DNA from: Desulfobacterales bacterium
GTDB taxonomy: Bacteria > Desulfobacterota > Desulfobulbia > Desulfobulbales > BM004
Direction: 5' to 3'
Length of the DNA: 8,065 nt
Assembly: GCA_012974315.1 (NCBI GenBank)
Contig: JAAXQI010000161.1
Coordinates: 1-8,065, forward strand
Shown here: one piece after another, positions 1-6,603 of the stretch
Layout of the letters: every line of letters starts with the position of its first letter
How positions within the stretch are numbered: the first letter of the stretch is position 1
Translations under genes and position numbers: made by a program
Notes under the pieces: generated by a model
What the model was told of the DNA's origin: nothing
What the model saw: only the letters and a program-made list of their open reading frames with translations
Databases searched by the model: none

Positions 1-24
1 GGAATATTTATTTATTCTCTCTTA

Positions 25-50
25 GGGTAAATACCCCGCTGCTTGCAGCG
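25..50. repeat. REP-like palindrome, copy 1 (CTTG loop)
   Basis: Positions 37-50 read CGCTGCTTGCAGCG, a perfect inverted repeat that folds as CGCTG-CTTG-CAGCG. Immediately before it, 25-36 (GGGTAAATACCC) is a second small inverted repeat. The core resembles the hairpin at 75-106: both read ATAC, then C or T, then CCG, with GCTTGC at the centre. I infer a diverged first unit of a tandem pair of REP-type extragenic palindromes. The alternative is a pair of ordinary hairpins, for example a terminator for a gene to the left, but no T tract follows directly. Confidence 0.5.
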
Positions 51-74
51 TTATTATTGGAAATATCCTTTGTT

Positions 75-106
75 GAGATACTCCGTAGCTTGCTGCGGGG
101 AGTCTC
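75..106. repeat. REP-like palindrome, copy 2 (CTTG loop)
   Basis: This 32-base hairpin has two 15-base arms (75-89 and 92-106) that pair along their whole length, with one A-A mismatch and three G-T wobbles, around a G-CTTG-C apex. It contains GTAGC near the centre and ends in GGGGAGTCTC. CTTG-capped, GC-rich palindromes in AT-rich intergenic DNA are typical of REP/BIME elements. It lies 40 bases upstream of the PilZ gene start. Translating it in the gene's frame gives a spurious ILRSLLRG peptide, so it is not part of the protein. No RAYT transposase is present in the window. Confidence 0.6.
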
Positions 107-134
107 ATTAATTTTCTCAAATACCACCTACAAA

Positions 135-139
135 AAGGA
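135..139 (+). promoter_or_regulatory. Shine-Dalgarno deciding the PilZ-protein start
   Basis: AAGGA ends seven bases before the ATG at 147, ideal spacing. The in-frame ATG at 57 has no such site and would force translation through the palindrome at 75-106, so 147 is the preferred start. Confidence 0.7.
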
Positions 140-146
140 TTCTTTC

Positions 147-629
147 ATGACAGAAATAAAATCCACTAAATCATATGTCAGACCTGATAATACAGCTGTA
201 ATAACATGCCCACACTGCGATCGACAGAAATCTGTTCCGGTTGAGTCATTCAAGGGCTCCAAGTCCCGAATCAAGGTTAAGTGCGGATGCAAAAATATCT
301 TTATAGCCAATATTGAGTTCCGCAAAAGAGTGCGCAAAAGAGTTAATCTAAGAGGGACTTATACCATTCACTCAGAGAAAACCATCCGTGGAAATATAAT
401 CGTTAAAAATCTTTCGGTTGATGGTCTCGAATTTTCAAGTATGGATCACCATACTTTCAAAGTAGATGATGAACTGACTGTAGAATTCCGGCTTGATGAT
501 GAGCAACAGTCTGAAATCACAAAAGATGTTATTGTCAAAGATGTTCGCAAATACTCTGTTGGATGTGCATTTGATAGATCCGGTGATCTTGCCTTTGACG
601 GACCGTTGGGATTTTATGTTATGTCCTGA
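147..629 (+). CDS. Zinc-ribbon and PilZ domain protein (probable c-di-GMP-binding)
   Basis: A 160-residue protein likely to sense cyclic di-GMP. Residues 21-48 form a zinc-ribbon-like module, CPHC (21-24) with CGC (46-48), giving four possible metal-binding cysteines. A PilZ domain follows from about residue 57. The basic stretch RKRVRKR (59-65) supplies the RxxxR motif and NLSVDG (88-93) matches the (D/N)xSxxG motif; both are known to contact c-di-GMP. The typical late PilZ segment YSVGCAF is also present. No signal peptide or membrane segment is visible, so it should be cytoplasmic. ATG 147 is chosen because of the Shine-Dalgarno at 135-139; the frame runs open to an ATG at 57, but those 30 residues translate a repeat. 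The output target cannot be read from the sequence. The neighbouring oxidoreductase gives no clue, and that gene appears to have its own promoter. The domain assignment is fairly secure; the partner and role are unknown. Confidence 0.8.
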   Translation: MTEIKSTKSYVRPDNTAVITCPHCDRQKSVPVESFKGSKSRIKVKCGCKNIFIANIEFRKRVRKRVNLRGTYTIHSEKTIRGNIIVKNLSVDGLEFSSMDHHTFKVDDELTVEFRLDDEQQSEITKDVIVKDVRKYSVGCAFDRSGDLAFDGPLGFYVMS

Positions 630-682
630 TGTATTAATGCAATAATCCACAAAGTATATTCTGGCAATCCTCTCTGTTTTTC

Positions 683-712
683 TTTACTCTCCTGAAAGCA
701 ATCGTTTATACT
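683..712 (+). promoter_or_regulatory. Candidate sigma70-type promoter of the FAD oxidoreductase
   Basis: TTTACT (683-688, four of six matches to TTGACA) and TATACT (707-712, five of six to TATAAT) are separated by 18 bases. Transcription would start near 719-720, leaving a leader of about 60 bases before the ATG at 781. This also argues against the in-frame TTG at 721 as the start. Seen by eye only. Confidence 0.4.
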
Positions 713-770
713 CCCATCTGTTGCAACACCAACATTCCACGTTGGATTTCTTAGCTCATCTCAATATTCC

Positions 771-776
771 AGGTGA
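771..776 (+). promoter_or_regulatory. Shine-Dalgarno deciding the oxidoreductase start
   Basis: AGGTGA lies four bases before ATG 781 and matches the 3' part of the GGAGGTGA consensus, for which short spacing is expected. It supports 781 over the TTG at 721. Confidence 0.6.
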
Positions 777-780
777 CAAA

Positions 781-1896
781 ATGCAAAAACATCTCGTACT
801 TGTCGGTGGTGGTCATGCACACATGGTGACCCTCAAAAACCTGCACTCTTTTATCAAACAAGGTCACAAGGTAACAGTCATAGGGCCCTCAAAATATCAT
901 TACTATTCGGGCATGGGACCGGGAATGCTTGGCAAAACCTACACCCCGGATGATATACGCTTTGCTGTTGAACAAGTAGTGATCAAACAGGGCGGCAATT
1001 TTGTCCTTGATAAAGTCATTAAAATTGATCCAGTAAGTAAATCCGTTTTTCTTGAAAGTGGAGATCCAATTACCTACGATGTCCTTTCCTTCAATGCAGG
1101 GAGTTATGTGCCCTGGGATCAGGTCGACGGAGAACAAACGGATATCTTCTCTGCAAAACCAATTGAAACCTTACTAAAGGCGCAGGAAAGATTCCTGGAG
1201 CTCATATCCATCAAGAAAACAAATGTTGGTATTGTTGGTGGCGGCCCATCTTCTCTGGAAATTGCCGGTAATATCTGGCAGTTGGCCAGTGACCTTGGCA
1301 GATATATGCCGAAGATAACCATATTCGCCGGCAGCCGGCTCATGTCTCGCTTTCCTGAGAAGATACGAAAAATGGCTTATAAAATCCTACGAAAACGTGA
1401 CATTGAGATCATTGAGCAGGATTATTCAAAAAAAGTACAGACAGGCAGGATAACCCTCGAATCAGGTGCTGTTCATGAAGCTGATATCATTTTTCTGGCG
1501 GTCGGTGTAAAGCCATCCACCATTTTTAAGGAATCCCACCTTCCCACCGGTCCGGACGGCGGTCTGCTGGTGAATAAGTACCTGCAATGTACTGAGCACC
1601 CAGAGATATTTGGCGGAGGTGACTGCATATATTTCCAGGATCAGCCCCTGGATAAGGTTGGGGTTTATGCTGTGCGGGAAAATCCTGTTCTCTACCATAA
1701 CCTGATGGCAACCCTTGAAGGAGGAGAACTCCATCCATTTGATCCTGGCGGTTCTTACCTGCTCATTTTCAACGTGGGCGGCTCAAGAGGTATACTGGGC
1801 AAAAACTCCCTGATATTTGATGGTCGCCTGGCCTTCTGGATTAAAGATTATATTGACCGGAAGTTCATGCGGGAATTCCAGGAAATGGAAAAATAA
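781..1896 (+). CDS. FAD/NAD(P)-dependent oxidoreductase, SelD N-terminal-domain family
   Basis: A 371-residue flavoprotein with the NDH-2-like, two-dinucleotide-fold layout of pyridine nucleotide-disulfide oxidoreductases. The FAD Rossmann motif is LVLVGGGHAH (residues 5-14). The NAD(P)H Rossmann motif is GIVGGGPSSLE (150-160). The returning FLAVGVKP (238-244 region) and GGGDC (278-282) segments complete the FAD site, followed by GVYAVRENP (294-302). The GGGHAH start and the GVYAVR segment are characteristic of the family that occurs alone or fused to the N-terminus of selenide, water dikinase (SelD). No SelD domain follows; the protein ends after an intact C-terminal region (WIKDYIDRKFM). 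No CxxxxC redox disulfide of the classical glutathione/lipoamide reductase type is seen. It is probably cytoplasmic or membrane-associated and oxidises NAD(P)H, but the electron acceptor is unknown. Start at 781 is set by the Shine-Dalgarno and promoter positions. Family confidence is good; a specific function, including any selenium role, is not shown here. Confidence 0.8.
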   Translation: MQKHLVLVGGGHAHMVTLKNLHSFIKQGHKVTVIGPSKYHYYSGMGPGMLGKTYTPDDIRFAVEQVVIKQGGNFVLDKVIKIDPVSKSVFLESGDPITYDVLSFNAGSYVPWDQVDGEQTDIFSAKPIETLLKAQERFLELISIKKTNVGIVGGGPSSLEIAGNIWQLASDLGRYMPKITIFAGSRLMSRFPEKIRKMAYKILRKRDIEIIEQDYSKKVQTGRITLESGAVHEADIIFLAVGVKPSTIFKESHLPTGPDGGLLVNKYLQCTEHPEIFGGGDCIYFQDQPLDKVGVYAVRENPVLYHNLMATLEGGELHPFDPGGSYLLIFNVGGSRGILGKNSLIFDGRLAFWIKDYIDRKFMREFQEMEK

Positions 1897-1925
1897 GTTC
1901 AACCTTGAATTGCAGATGAGTGATT

Positions 1926-1952
1926 CAGTTAATTCGAATCAACTGTGTTTTT
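1926..1952 (+). terminator. Candidate terminator between convergent genes
   Basis: Positions 1926-1945 (CAGTTAATTCGAATCAACTG) form a near-perfect palindrome with one A-C mismatch, followed on the plus strand by TGTTTTTCT. This fits a modest, AT-rich intrinsic terminator for the oxidoreductase, 29 bases after its stop. An alternative pairing, TGATTC (1921-1926) with GAATCA (1936-1941), is possible. The palindrome overlaps the restored stop codon (1929-1931) of the opposite-strand methyltransferase. No T tract follows on the minus strand, so termination in that direction is not supported. Confidence 0.4.
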
Positions 1953-2012
1953 CTGCAATATATAAATCTCTCCCGGAATCCAGGTGTCACCTTCCTTGCG
2001 GATACCAGCCTG
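1929..2012 (-). other. Out-of-frame C-terminal end of the TPR-methyltransferase
   Basis: Read in the +1 frame relative to the annotated gene, this stretch encodes QAG, then IRKEGDTWIPGEIYILQK, then NTVDSN and a TAA stop. The pattern IRxExGxxxxGxxxxLxK is the conserved end of TPR-methyltransferases of this type, where it follows directly on the SDFTV segment. The in-frame product instead ends KTGWYPQGR. Removing one A from the minus-strand A6 run (T's at 2013-2018) joins the two frames and gives a 453-residue protein. The match to the family pattern is from memory, but the fit is good enough to make the frameshift likely. Confidence 0.75.
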
Positions 2013-3291
2013 TTTTTTGTGCAATAACAGTGAAATCAGACGCAGCAGCCAGTCTGGAGATATAGGCCGCGGCATGTGCATAACGCCCTGTAGGTTGCAG
2101 GGTAAAATCATTCTGCTGCTGTGATTCCACAGAAAAGGCAAAATAAGCTCCCGGACTGGCTTTGCTGCTGACCGTGCTGAAAAGCGGTTCCAGATTGCCG
2201 ATATAGATCATGACATCGGTGGCAATGAACAGATTAAATAAGTCGGGTAACTGGTGCAGTTGTTCACAAAGATCATCTGCAAGGAGGGCATCATAAATCT
2301 CTTTCCCCTTTGCCTGCTCGAGCATTTTTTTTGAAATATCTATGCCTGCAAGATAATCAACAATATCATGAAATGCCTGACCGGAAAGGCCGGTACCACA
2401 GCCAAGGTCTATTGCTGTCGAAAAACGGGTGCCGGCCGTTATATATTCAGAGAATAACTCACGTAACAGAGTTGGAATTCTGTATTCCAGCCTATTGACA
2501 AGGTCGGTTTCAAAGCTGCCTGAATACTGGTCAAACAGGTTTGTGACAAACTGTTTCGGGGCATTATCAGGTGTTTCGCCGCTCAGAGCGGCAAGCATGT
2601 GACGGGCTGCAGTATGTTCCGGATCCAGTTCGATAGTGCGTTGCAACGATTCAATAGCATCGGGCAGAAGTTTCAGATCATGCTGGGCTATGCTCAGATT
2701 ATAGTGTGCCTCAACGAAACCAGGAATAAATCGGATACATCGTTGGTAAGCATCAATGGCCTTCTGGTGTTGTCCTTGACGGCAGTAAGCATCTCCGAGA
2801 CTGAGCCAAGCGTCTCCATAGTGAGGATCAAGCTCTATTGCTTTCTCTAAGGAGATTATTGCCTCATTCAGCTTACCCAATCCAACCAGGGCGAGGCCAA
2901 GGTTATTTCTAGCTTCTGCTGTCCTGGGTGCCAAAGCCAAACCTTTGCGTAATGAGGTTGCCGCCTGTTCATACTGCCCACTTTGACCGAAAATAGTACC
3001 CAGGTTGAAAAAAGCGTTGGCATTTGAGCCGTCGAGTTCAACAGCTCTATGGAAAGCGGAAATTGCCTCATCAATTAAGCCGCGTTCCTTGTAAATTAAT
3101 CCGAGTATATTGTAAGCTTCTGAAGTGCGGGGTGAAAGTTTTACTATTTCTCTACAAATATCTTCGGCCTGAACGAGGCGGCCGTATTTAATGCAGGAGT
3201 GTGCCTGGTTCAGCAGTAAACTAATCCTAGATGAAGGTTTAGGTGTTTTACTTTTCCTGGAGTTGCCGCGTTTAAGTTTTCTGATCTTCAT
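1987..3291 (-). CDS. TPR-repeat SAM-dependent methyltransferase, C-terminus frameshifted
   Basis: 434 residues as encoded. The N-terminus is short and very basic (residues 1-20). About six tetratricopeptide repeats follow (roughly 24-225), recognisable by repeated NLGxxxxxxGxxxxAIxxxxxAIELDP patterns; these normally bind protein partners. A class I methyltransferase domain fills 245-434. It shows the SAM-binding motif I AIDLGCGTG (293-301), post-I GIDIS (316-320), a DLFNLFIATDVMIYIG strand (350-365), PGAYFAFSVE (380-389) and the RYAH segment (403-406). This is the architecture of predicted TPR-containing methyltransferases (COG4976-like); substrate unknown. The last C-terminal strand is lost through a one-base frameshift in an A6 run, with the missing end encoded at 1929-2012. 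ATG 3291 has no clear Shine-Dalgarno and an in-frame TAG lies 30 bases upstream, so no better start exists. The gene follows nadD by 63 AT-rich bases, so co-transcription is possible but not certain. Confidence 0.85.
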   Translation of the reverse strand: MKIRKLKRGNSRKSKTPKPSSRISLLLNQAHSCIKYGRLVQAEDICREIVKLSPRTSEAYNILGLIYKERGLIDEAISAFHRAVELDGSNANAFFNLGTIFGQSGQYEQAATSLRKGLALAPRTAEARNNLGLALVGLGKLNEAIISLEKAIELDPHYGDAWLSLGDAYCRQGQHQKAIDAYQRCIRFIPGFVEAHYNLSIAQHDLKLLPDAIESLQRTIELDPEHTAARHMLAALSGETPDNAPKQFVTNLFDQYSGSFETDLVNRLEYRIPTLLRELFSEYITAGTRFSTAIDLGCGTGLSGQAFHDIVDYLAGIDISKKMLEQAKGKEIYDALLADDLCEQLHQLPDLFNLFIATDVMIYIGNLEPLFSTVSSKASPGAYFAFSVESQQQNDFTLQPTGRYAHAAAYISRLAAASDFTVIAQKTGWYPQGR

Positions 3292-3354
3292 GGATGGTAG
3301 AATATTGGATATGTTGACCTATATATTTTATTTTAAATCCTTTAAAACAACGAT

Positions 3355-4038
3355 TCATTTAATATAGAGTTTCTGGTTTTTAATATACTCCTCAACTGCC
3401 GCAGGAATTAAACCTCTGATATTTTTTCCGTTTCTAACCCTGTTTCTAATATCTGTTGATGATATATCTACGGGATCCATATGCTGAAGGATGAAAGATC
3501 CTTTGCTGTTTGAAGAACTCCAGGTTTCGCATGATGCATCGTATGCGTAGCCGGGAAAATTCTGCCGTATCACCTCCCCTACTTTATCAGGTGGGTATGT
3601 CGGCCTTGAAATAACCACAAAATTAACAAGGGAAGGCAGAACCTTATACTGTTTCCAGGTATCTATCTCTAAAAAGGCATCCAGACCGATGATAAAAAAA
3701 AGTTCAGCCTGGACCCCTATCTGTTGGATTAATATGTTGATGGTATCGATTGAGAAGGATGGTGTCGACCGTTTTGCTTCGATGTCGGAGATGACAAATG
3801 AACTGTTATGGGCAATGGCACTTTCCAGCATGGCAAGCCGATGAGCAAAGCTGGTAATGTCCTGACCATCAGCATGGCCATTCTTGTGAGGCGGCAGAGC
3901 TGCCGGTATAAACCATACGGTTTCCAGAGCAAGCACTTCAAGAACATGGCTGGCTACAGCCAGGTGGCCGTTGTGAACCGGATCAAAGGTGCCGCCCAAC
4001 AAGCCAATCTGTTTCTTTTTATTTGCTGTTTGCACCAT
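3355..4038 (-). CDS. nadD: Nicotinate-nucleotide adenylyltransferase
   Basis: Transfers AMP from ATP to nicotinate mononucleotide to give deamido-NAD, the step before NAD synthetase, in the cytoplasm. The 227-residue protein is of normal length. It carries the nucleotidyltransferase signature GGTFDPVHNGHL (residues 15-26), with the T/HxGH residues that bind ATP phosphates. PAALPPHK (45-52) is the NaMN-side loop, IGLDAFLEIDTW (117-128) contains the family's GxDxxxxxxxW pattern, and ISSTDIR (192-198) is the second ATP-binding motif. All key motifs are intact. It lies 35 bases after proA, in the usual obg-proB-proA-nadD order, and is probably co-transcribed. Upstream of ATG 4038 the minus strand is pyrimidine-rich (CCTCTTTC) with no Shine-Dalgarno, so initiation may be weak or depend on translation of proA. 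An adjacent GTG (codon 2) is an equally poor alternative. rsfS, often next in this cluster, is absent. Confidence 0.95.
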   Translation of the reverse strand: MVQTANKKKQIGLLGGTFDPVHNGHLAVASHVLEVLALETVWFIPAALPPHKNGHADGQDITSFAHRLAMLESAIAHNSSFVISDIEAKRSTPSFSIDTINILIQQIGVQAELFFIIGLDAFLEIDTWKQYKVLPSLVNFVVISRPTYPPDKVGEVIRQNFPGYAYDASCETWSSSNSKGSFILQHMDPVDISSTDIRNRVRNGKNIRGLIPAAVEEYIKNQKLYIK

Positions 4039-4073
4039 GTTGAAAGAGGAATGATTAAATATTACTAATAGGG

Positions 4074-5330
4074 TTATGTCCGCACCTGGCCGTCACCATA
4101 GACAATGAACTTTTTGGTGGTGAGTTCTTTAAGTCCCATGGGGCCATAGGCATGCAACTTGGTTGTACTGATGCCAATCTCAGCGCCAAGGCCCAACTGC
4201 CCTCCGTCATTGAACCGGGTCGAGGCATTGACCATGACCGCTGATGCATCAACCTCTTTGATAAAACGTTGGGCATTGGCATAGTTTTTAGTGACAATAA
4301 CCTCGGTGTGCTGGGAACCATACTTGGCAATATGATCCATTGCCCCATCCAGGTCATCGACAACCTTGACTGCCAGGATAAGATCAAGAAATTCTGCCGG
4401 CCAGTCTTCTTCCACAGCATCTTTGATATCCGGAAGTATTTCTTTTGTCCTGGGGCAGCCACGCAGCTCAACGCCGGCTGCCACAAGCTTGGAGGCAACG
4501 AGCGGTAGAAACGCAGCAGCTATATCCTGATGCACCAGGAGAGTTTCCAGGGCGTTACACACACCAGGTCTCTGGCACTTGCCATTTATGACAATGTTGA
4601 CCGCCATATCAAGGTCTGCAACACCATCGACAAATACATGACAGACCCCCTTATAATGCTTAAGTACTGGGATCCTTGAGTTTTCAGCAACAAATCGAAT
4701 TAACCCCTCCCCTCCTCTGGGAATAATTAAATCAATATATTCTTCCTGGGATAACAAAACATTCACCGCTTCGCGGTCAGTAGTTGGCACTACCTGAATT
4801 GCTGCCGGGGTGATTTTTTCAGAGGCCAGGGCATCCTGCAGAACCTTGGCCAGAGCCAGATTCGAATGAATCGCCTCGGAGCCGCCACGCAGCAGGATAG
4901 CATTACCGGCCTTTAAACAGAGTGCCGCTGCATCGACAGTTACATTTGGCCTGGATTCATATATCATGCCTATAACACCAAGGGGGATACTCATTCTGCC
5001 AACCATGATACCATTAGGCCTCTTACTCATTTCATCAATCTCGCCTACCGGATCAGGCAGGGCAACTACCTCCCTGAGGCCAACGATCATTGATTCTATA
5101 ACTTCATCGGTGAGTGCCAGCCGGTCCAGCATGGCTGCGGATAGTCCTTTTTCACGGCCAGCGGCCAGGTCTTTTTCGTTTTCTGCCTGGATATATTTCT
5201 TCTGCTCCTGAAGTGCCTCGCCCATGCGCAGCAACACGTTATTTTTACTGATCGTGGATAAAGAGGCAACATCCCTGGCCGCTTTTCTTGCTGCAACAGC
5301 CAAAGTTTCAACTGTATTCTGAACAGACAT
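4074..5330 (-). CDS. proA: Gamma-glutamyl phosphate reductase
   Basis: The second enzyme of proline synthesis: NADPH-dependent reduction of gamma-glutamyl phosphate to glutamate-5-semialdehyde, which cyclises to pyrroline-5-carboxylate. The 418 residues equal the usual family length. The aldehyde-dehydrogenase-fold catalytic cysteine is Cys258 in QRPGVCNALE (253-262). The conserved ESRPNVT (125-131) and LLRGGSEAIHSN (146-157) segments form the nucleotide-binding region. VNASTRFNDGGQLGLG (367-382) and LHAYGPMGL (392-400) are the typical C-terminal signature. GGAG sits seven bases before ATG 5330, a good Shine-Dalgarno. The gene begins 39 bases after the proB stop. ProB and ProA act in sequence on a labile acyl-phosphate, which explains why they are made together. 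Nothing looks truncated or replaced. Confidence 0.97.
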   Translation of the reverse strand: MSVQNTVETLAVAARKAARDVASLSTISKNNVLLRMGEALQEQKKYIQAENEKDLAAGREKGLSAAMLDRLALTDEVIESMIVGLREVVALPDPVGEIDEMSKRPNGIMVGRMSIPLGVIGMIYESRPNVTVDAAALCLKAGNAILLRGGSEAIHSNLALAKVLQDALASEKITPAAIQVVPTTDREAVNVLLSQEEYIDLIIPRGGEGLIRFVAENSRIPVLKHYKGVCHVFVDGVADLDMAVNIVINGKCQRPGVCNALETLLVHQDIAAAFLPLVASKLVAAGVELRGCPRTKEILPDIKDAVEEDWPAEFLDLILAVKVVDDLDGAMDHIAKYGSQHTEVIVTKNYANAQRFIKEVDASAVMVNASTRFNDGGQLGLGAEIGISTTKLHAYGPMGLKELTTKKFIVYGDGQVRT

Positions 5331-5369
5331 TTCTTTACTCCATTAATTTGTTTATTGATGGTATTTTTT

Positions 5370-6530
5370 TTACTCAAGAACTACGAGGTTATCCCTATGG
5401 ATCACCTCGTCACTATCCTTATATCCCAACGCTTTCTCAATCTGCACTGAGTTGAGTCCCTTTATTTTACTGAGATCATCAGCACTGTAATTGCTTAATC
5501 CAGTTGCGATGGCCTTTCCTTTATCATCAAGGCACTGGACAGAAGCACCTACTCCAAAATTCCCCCTGATCTCTATAATACCTGAAGGCAATAAACTTTT
5601 ACCGCCTTTCACTATGGCCTTGCATGCACCCTGATCCAGGACAATATCCCCCTTGGGCCTTAAAACATAAGCAATCCAATGTTTTCGGCTTTGCATTTTT
5701 TCGGCCTGGGGTAGAAAAAACGTGCCTATCGCTTCACCTGCAAAAAGCTTTTGCAGGATACCTTTTGTACGTCCTGAACCTATAAAGGAACTCCCTCCAC
5801 GGGTAGACACCATATGTGCTGCCTGGATTTTACTCTGCATACCGCCTGTACCAAGAGCACCCACAACATTTGAAGCCATGGCTCTGACTTTTTTATCAAC
5901 TTTAGCAACGGTATAAACAGGTTTTGCTTCAGAATCCTGGTTGGGGTTACCAGTATACAAACCGTCAACATCAGTAAGGCAAACAAATAAATCAGCTTCA
6001 ATAAGATTGGTAATCAATGCTCCCAGGGTATCATTGTCACCAAAACGGAGCTCTTCAACTGAAACTGTATCATTTTCATTAACAATCGGAATCACTTTCC
6101 AATCAAGCAGGGTCAATATGGTGTTTCGTACATTTAAGTAGCGGTTTCTATTGGAAAGGTCATCATGGGTGAGAAGTACTTGGGCGACCTTATAGCCCAA
6201 ACGATCAAAAATATCCTCATAGGAGCGCATGAGACTGCTTTGGCCAATGGCTGCAGCTCCCTGCTTTTCCTTGAGTCCAAGTTTTCTGTCAATCGTAAGT
6301 CCCAGTCTTTTTTTGCCGGCAGCCACCGCGCCTGAACTTACCAGTATTACCTCTATTCCTGATTTGACCAGAAAGGAAACCTCCTGTGCGAGATTTTCCA
6401 TTACCTGCTGATTCAGTCCGTTTTCACCGGTTAAAACCGCACTACCTATCTTGACAACAACACGTCTTGATTTACCAAGATATGATTGGCGCAGTTCAAA
6501 TCCCTTCTTTTTATCCACCTGAAATGTCAT
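5370..6530 (-). CDS. proB: Glutamate 5-kinase with PUA domain
   Basis: Phosphorylates glutamate with ATP to gamma-glutamyl phosphate, the committed and normally proline-feedback-inhibited step of proline synthesis. Residues 22-260 are the amino-acid kinase domain: RVVVKIGS (23-30), VSSGAVAAG (64-72), PIVNENDTV (148-156), FGDNDTLGA (163-171), TDVDGLYTGNP (186-196) and GTGGMQSKI (227-235). Residues of about 285-366 form the C-terminal PUA domain, as in the long (E. coli-type) enzymes. The total of 386 residues is slightly long because about 20 residues precede the first strand. ATG 6530 has only a weak, distant purine stretch (GAAGAG, about 12 bases away). A later start (GTG at codon 5, TTG at codon 18) is possible but has no better ribosome site. 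It sits 73 bases after obgE and just before proA. Confidence 0.96.
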   Translation of the reverse strand: MTFQVDKKKGFELRQSYLGKSRRVVVKIGSAVLTGENGLNQQVMENLAQEVSFLVKSGIEVILVSSGAVAAGKKRLGLTIDRKLGLKEKQGAAAIGQSSLMRSYEDIFDRLGYKVAQVLLTHDDLSNRNRYLNVRNTILTLLDWKVIPIVNENDTVSVEELRFGDNDTLGALITNLIEADLFVCLTDVDGLYTGNPNQDSEAKPVYTVAKVDKKVRAMASNVVGALGTGGMQSKIQAAHMVSTRGGSSFIGSGRTKGILQKLFAGEAIGTFFLPQAEKMQSRKHWIAYVLRPKGDIVLDQGACKAIVKGGKSLLPSGIIEIRGNFGVGASVQCLDDKGKAIATGLSNYSADDLSKIKGLNSVQIEKALGYKDSDEVIHRDNLVVLE

Positions 6531-6603
6531 GGCGCAGTTTCACTCTTCTGCTTAATTTTTTCTTGGGGCTAATCCTATAAATTACTCAAACATGTGTAAC
6601 TCG

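Noticed and set aside
729..745. CCAAC/GTTGG hairpin before the oxidoreductase as a terminator or riboswitch
   Set aside because: Only five base pairs with a seven-base loop and no proper T tract; no known riboswitch core recognised.
2010..2024. Programmed -1 frameshift at A AAA AAC in the methyltransferase gene
   Set aside because: The heptamer is not in the phase required for -1 slippage, and the conserved tail needs a +1 shift (loss of one base). Six A's is also short for efficient transcriptional slippage.
3292..3354. Promoter or hidden small gene in the AT-rich gap between nadD and the methyltransferase
   Set aside because: A TTG-type -35 with TATATA at about 19 bases can be picked out, but the matches are too weak in such AT-rich DNA. 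No open frame with a start and ribosome site fits.
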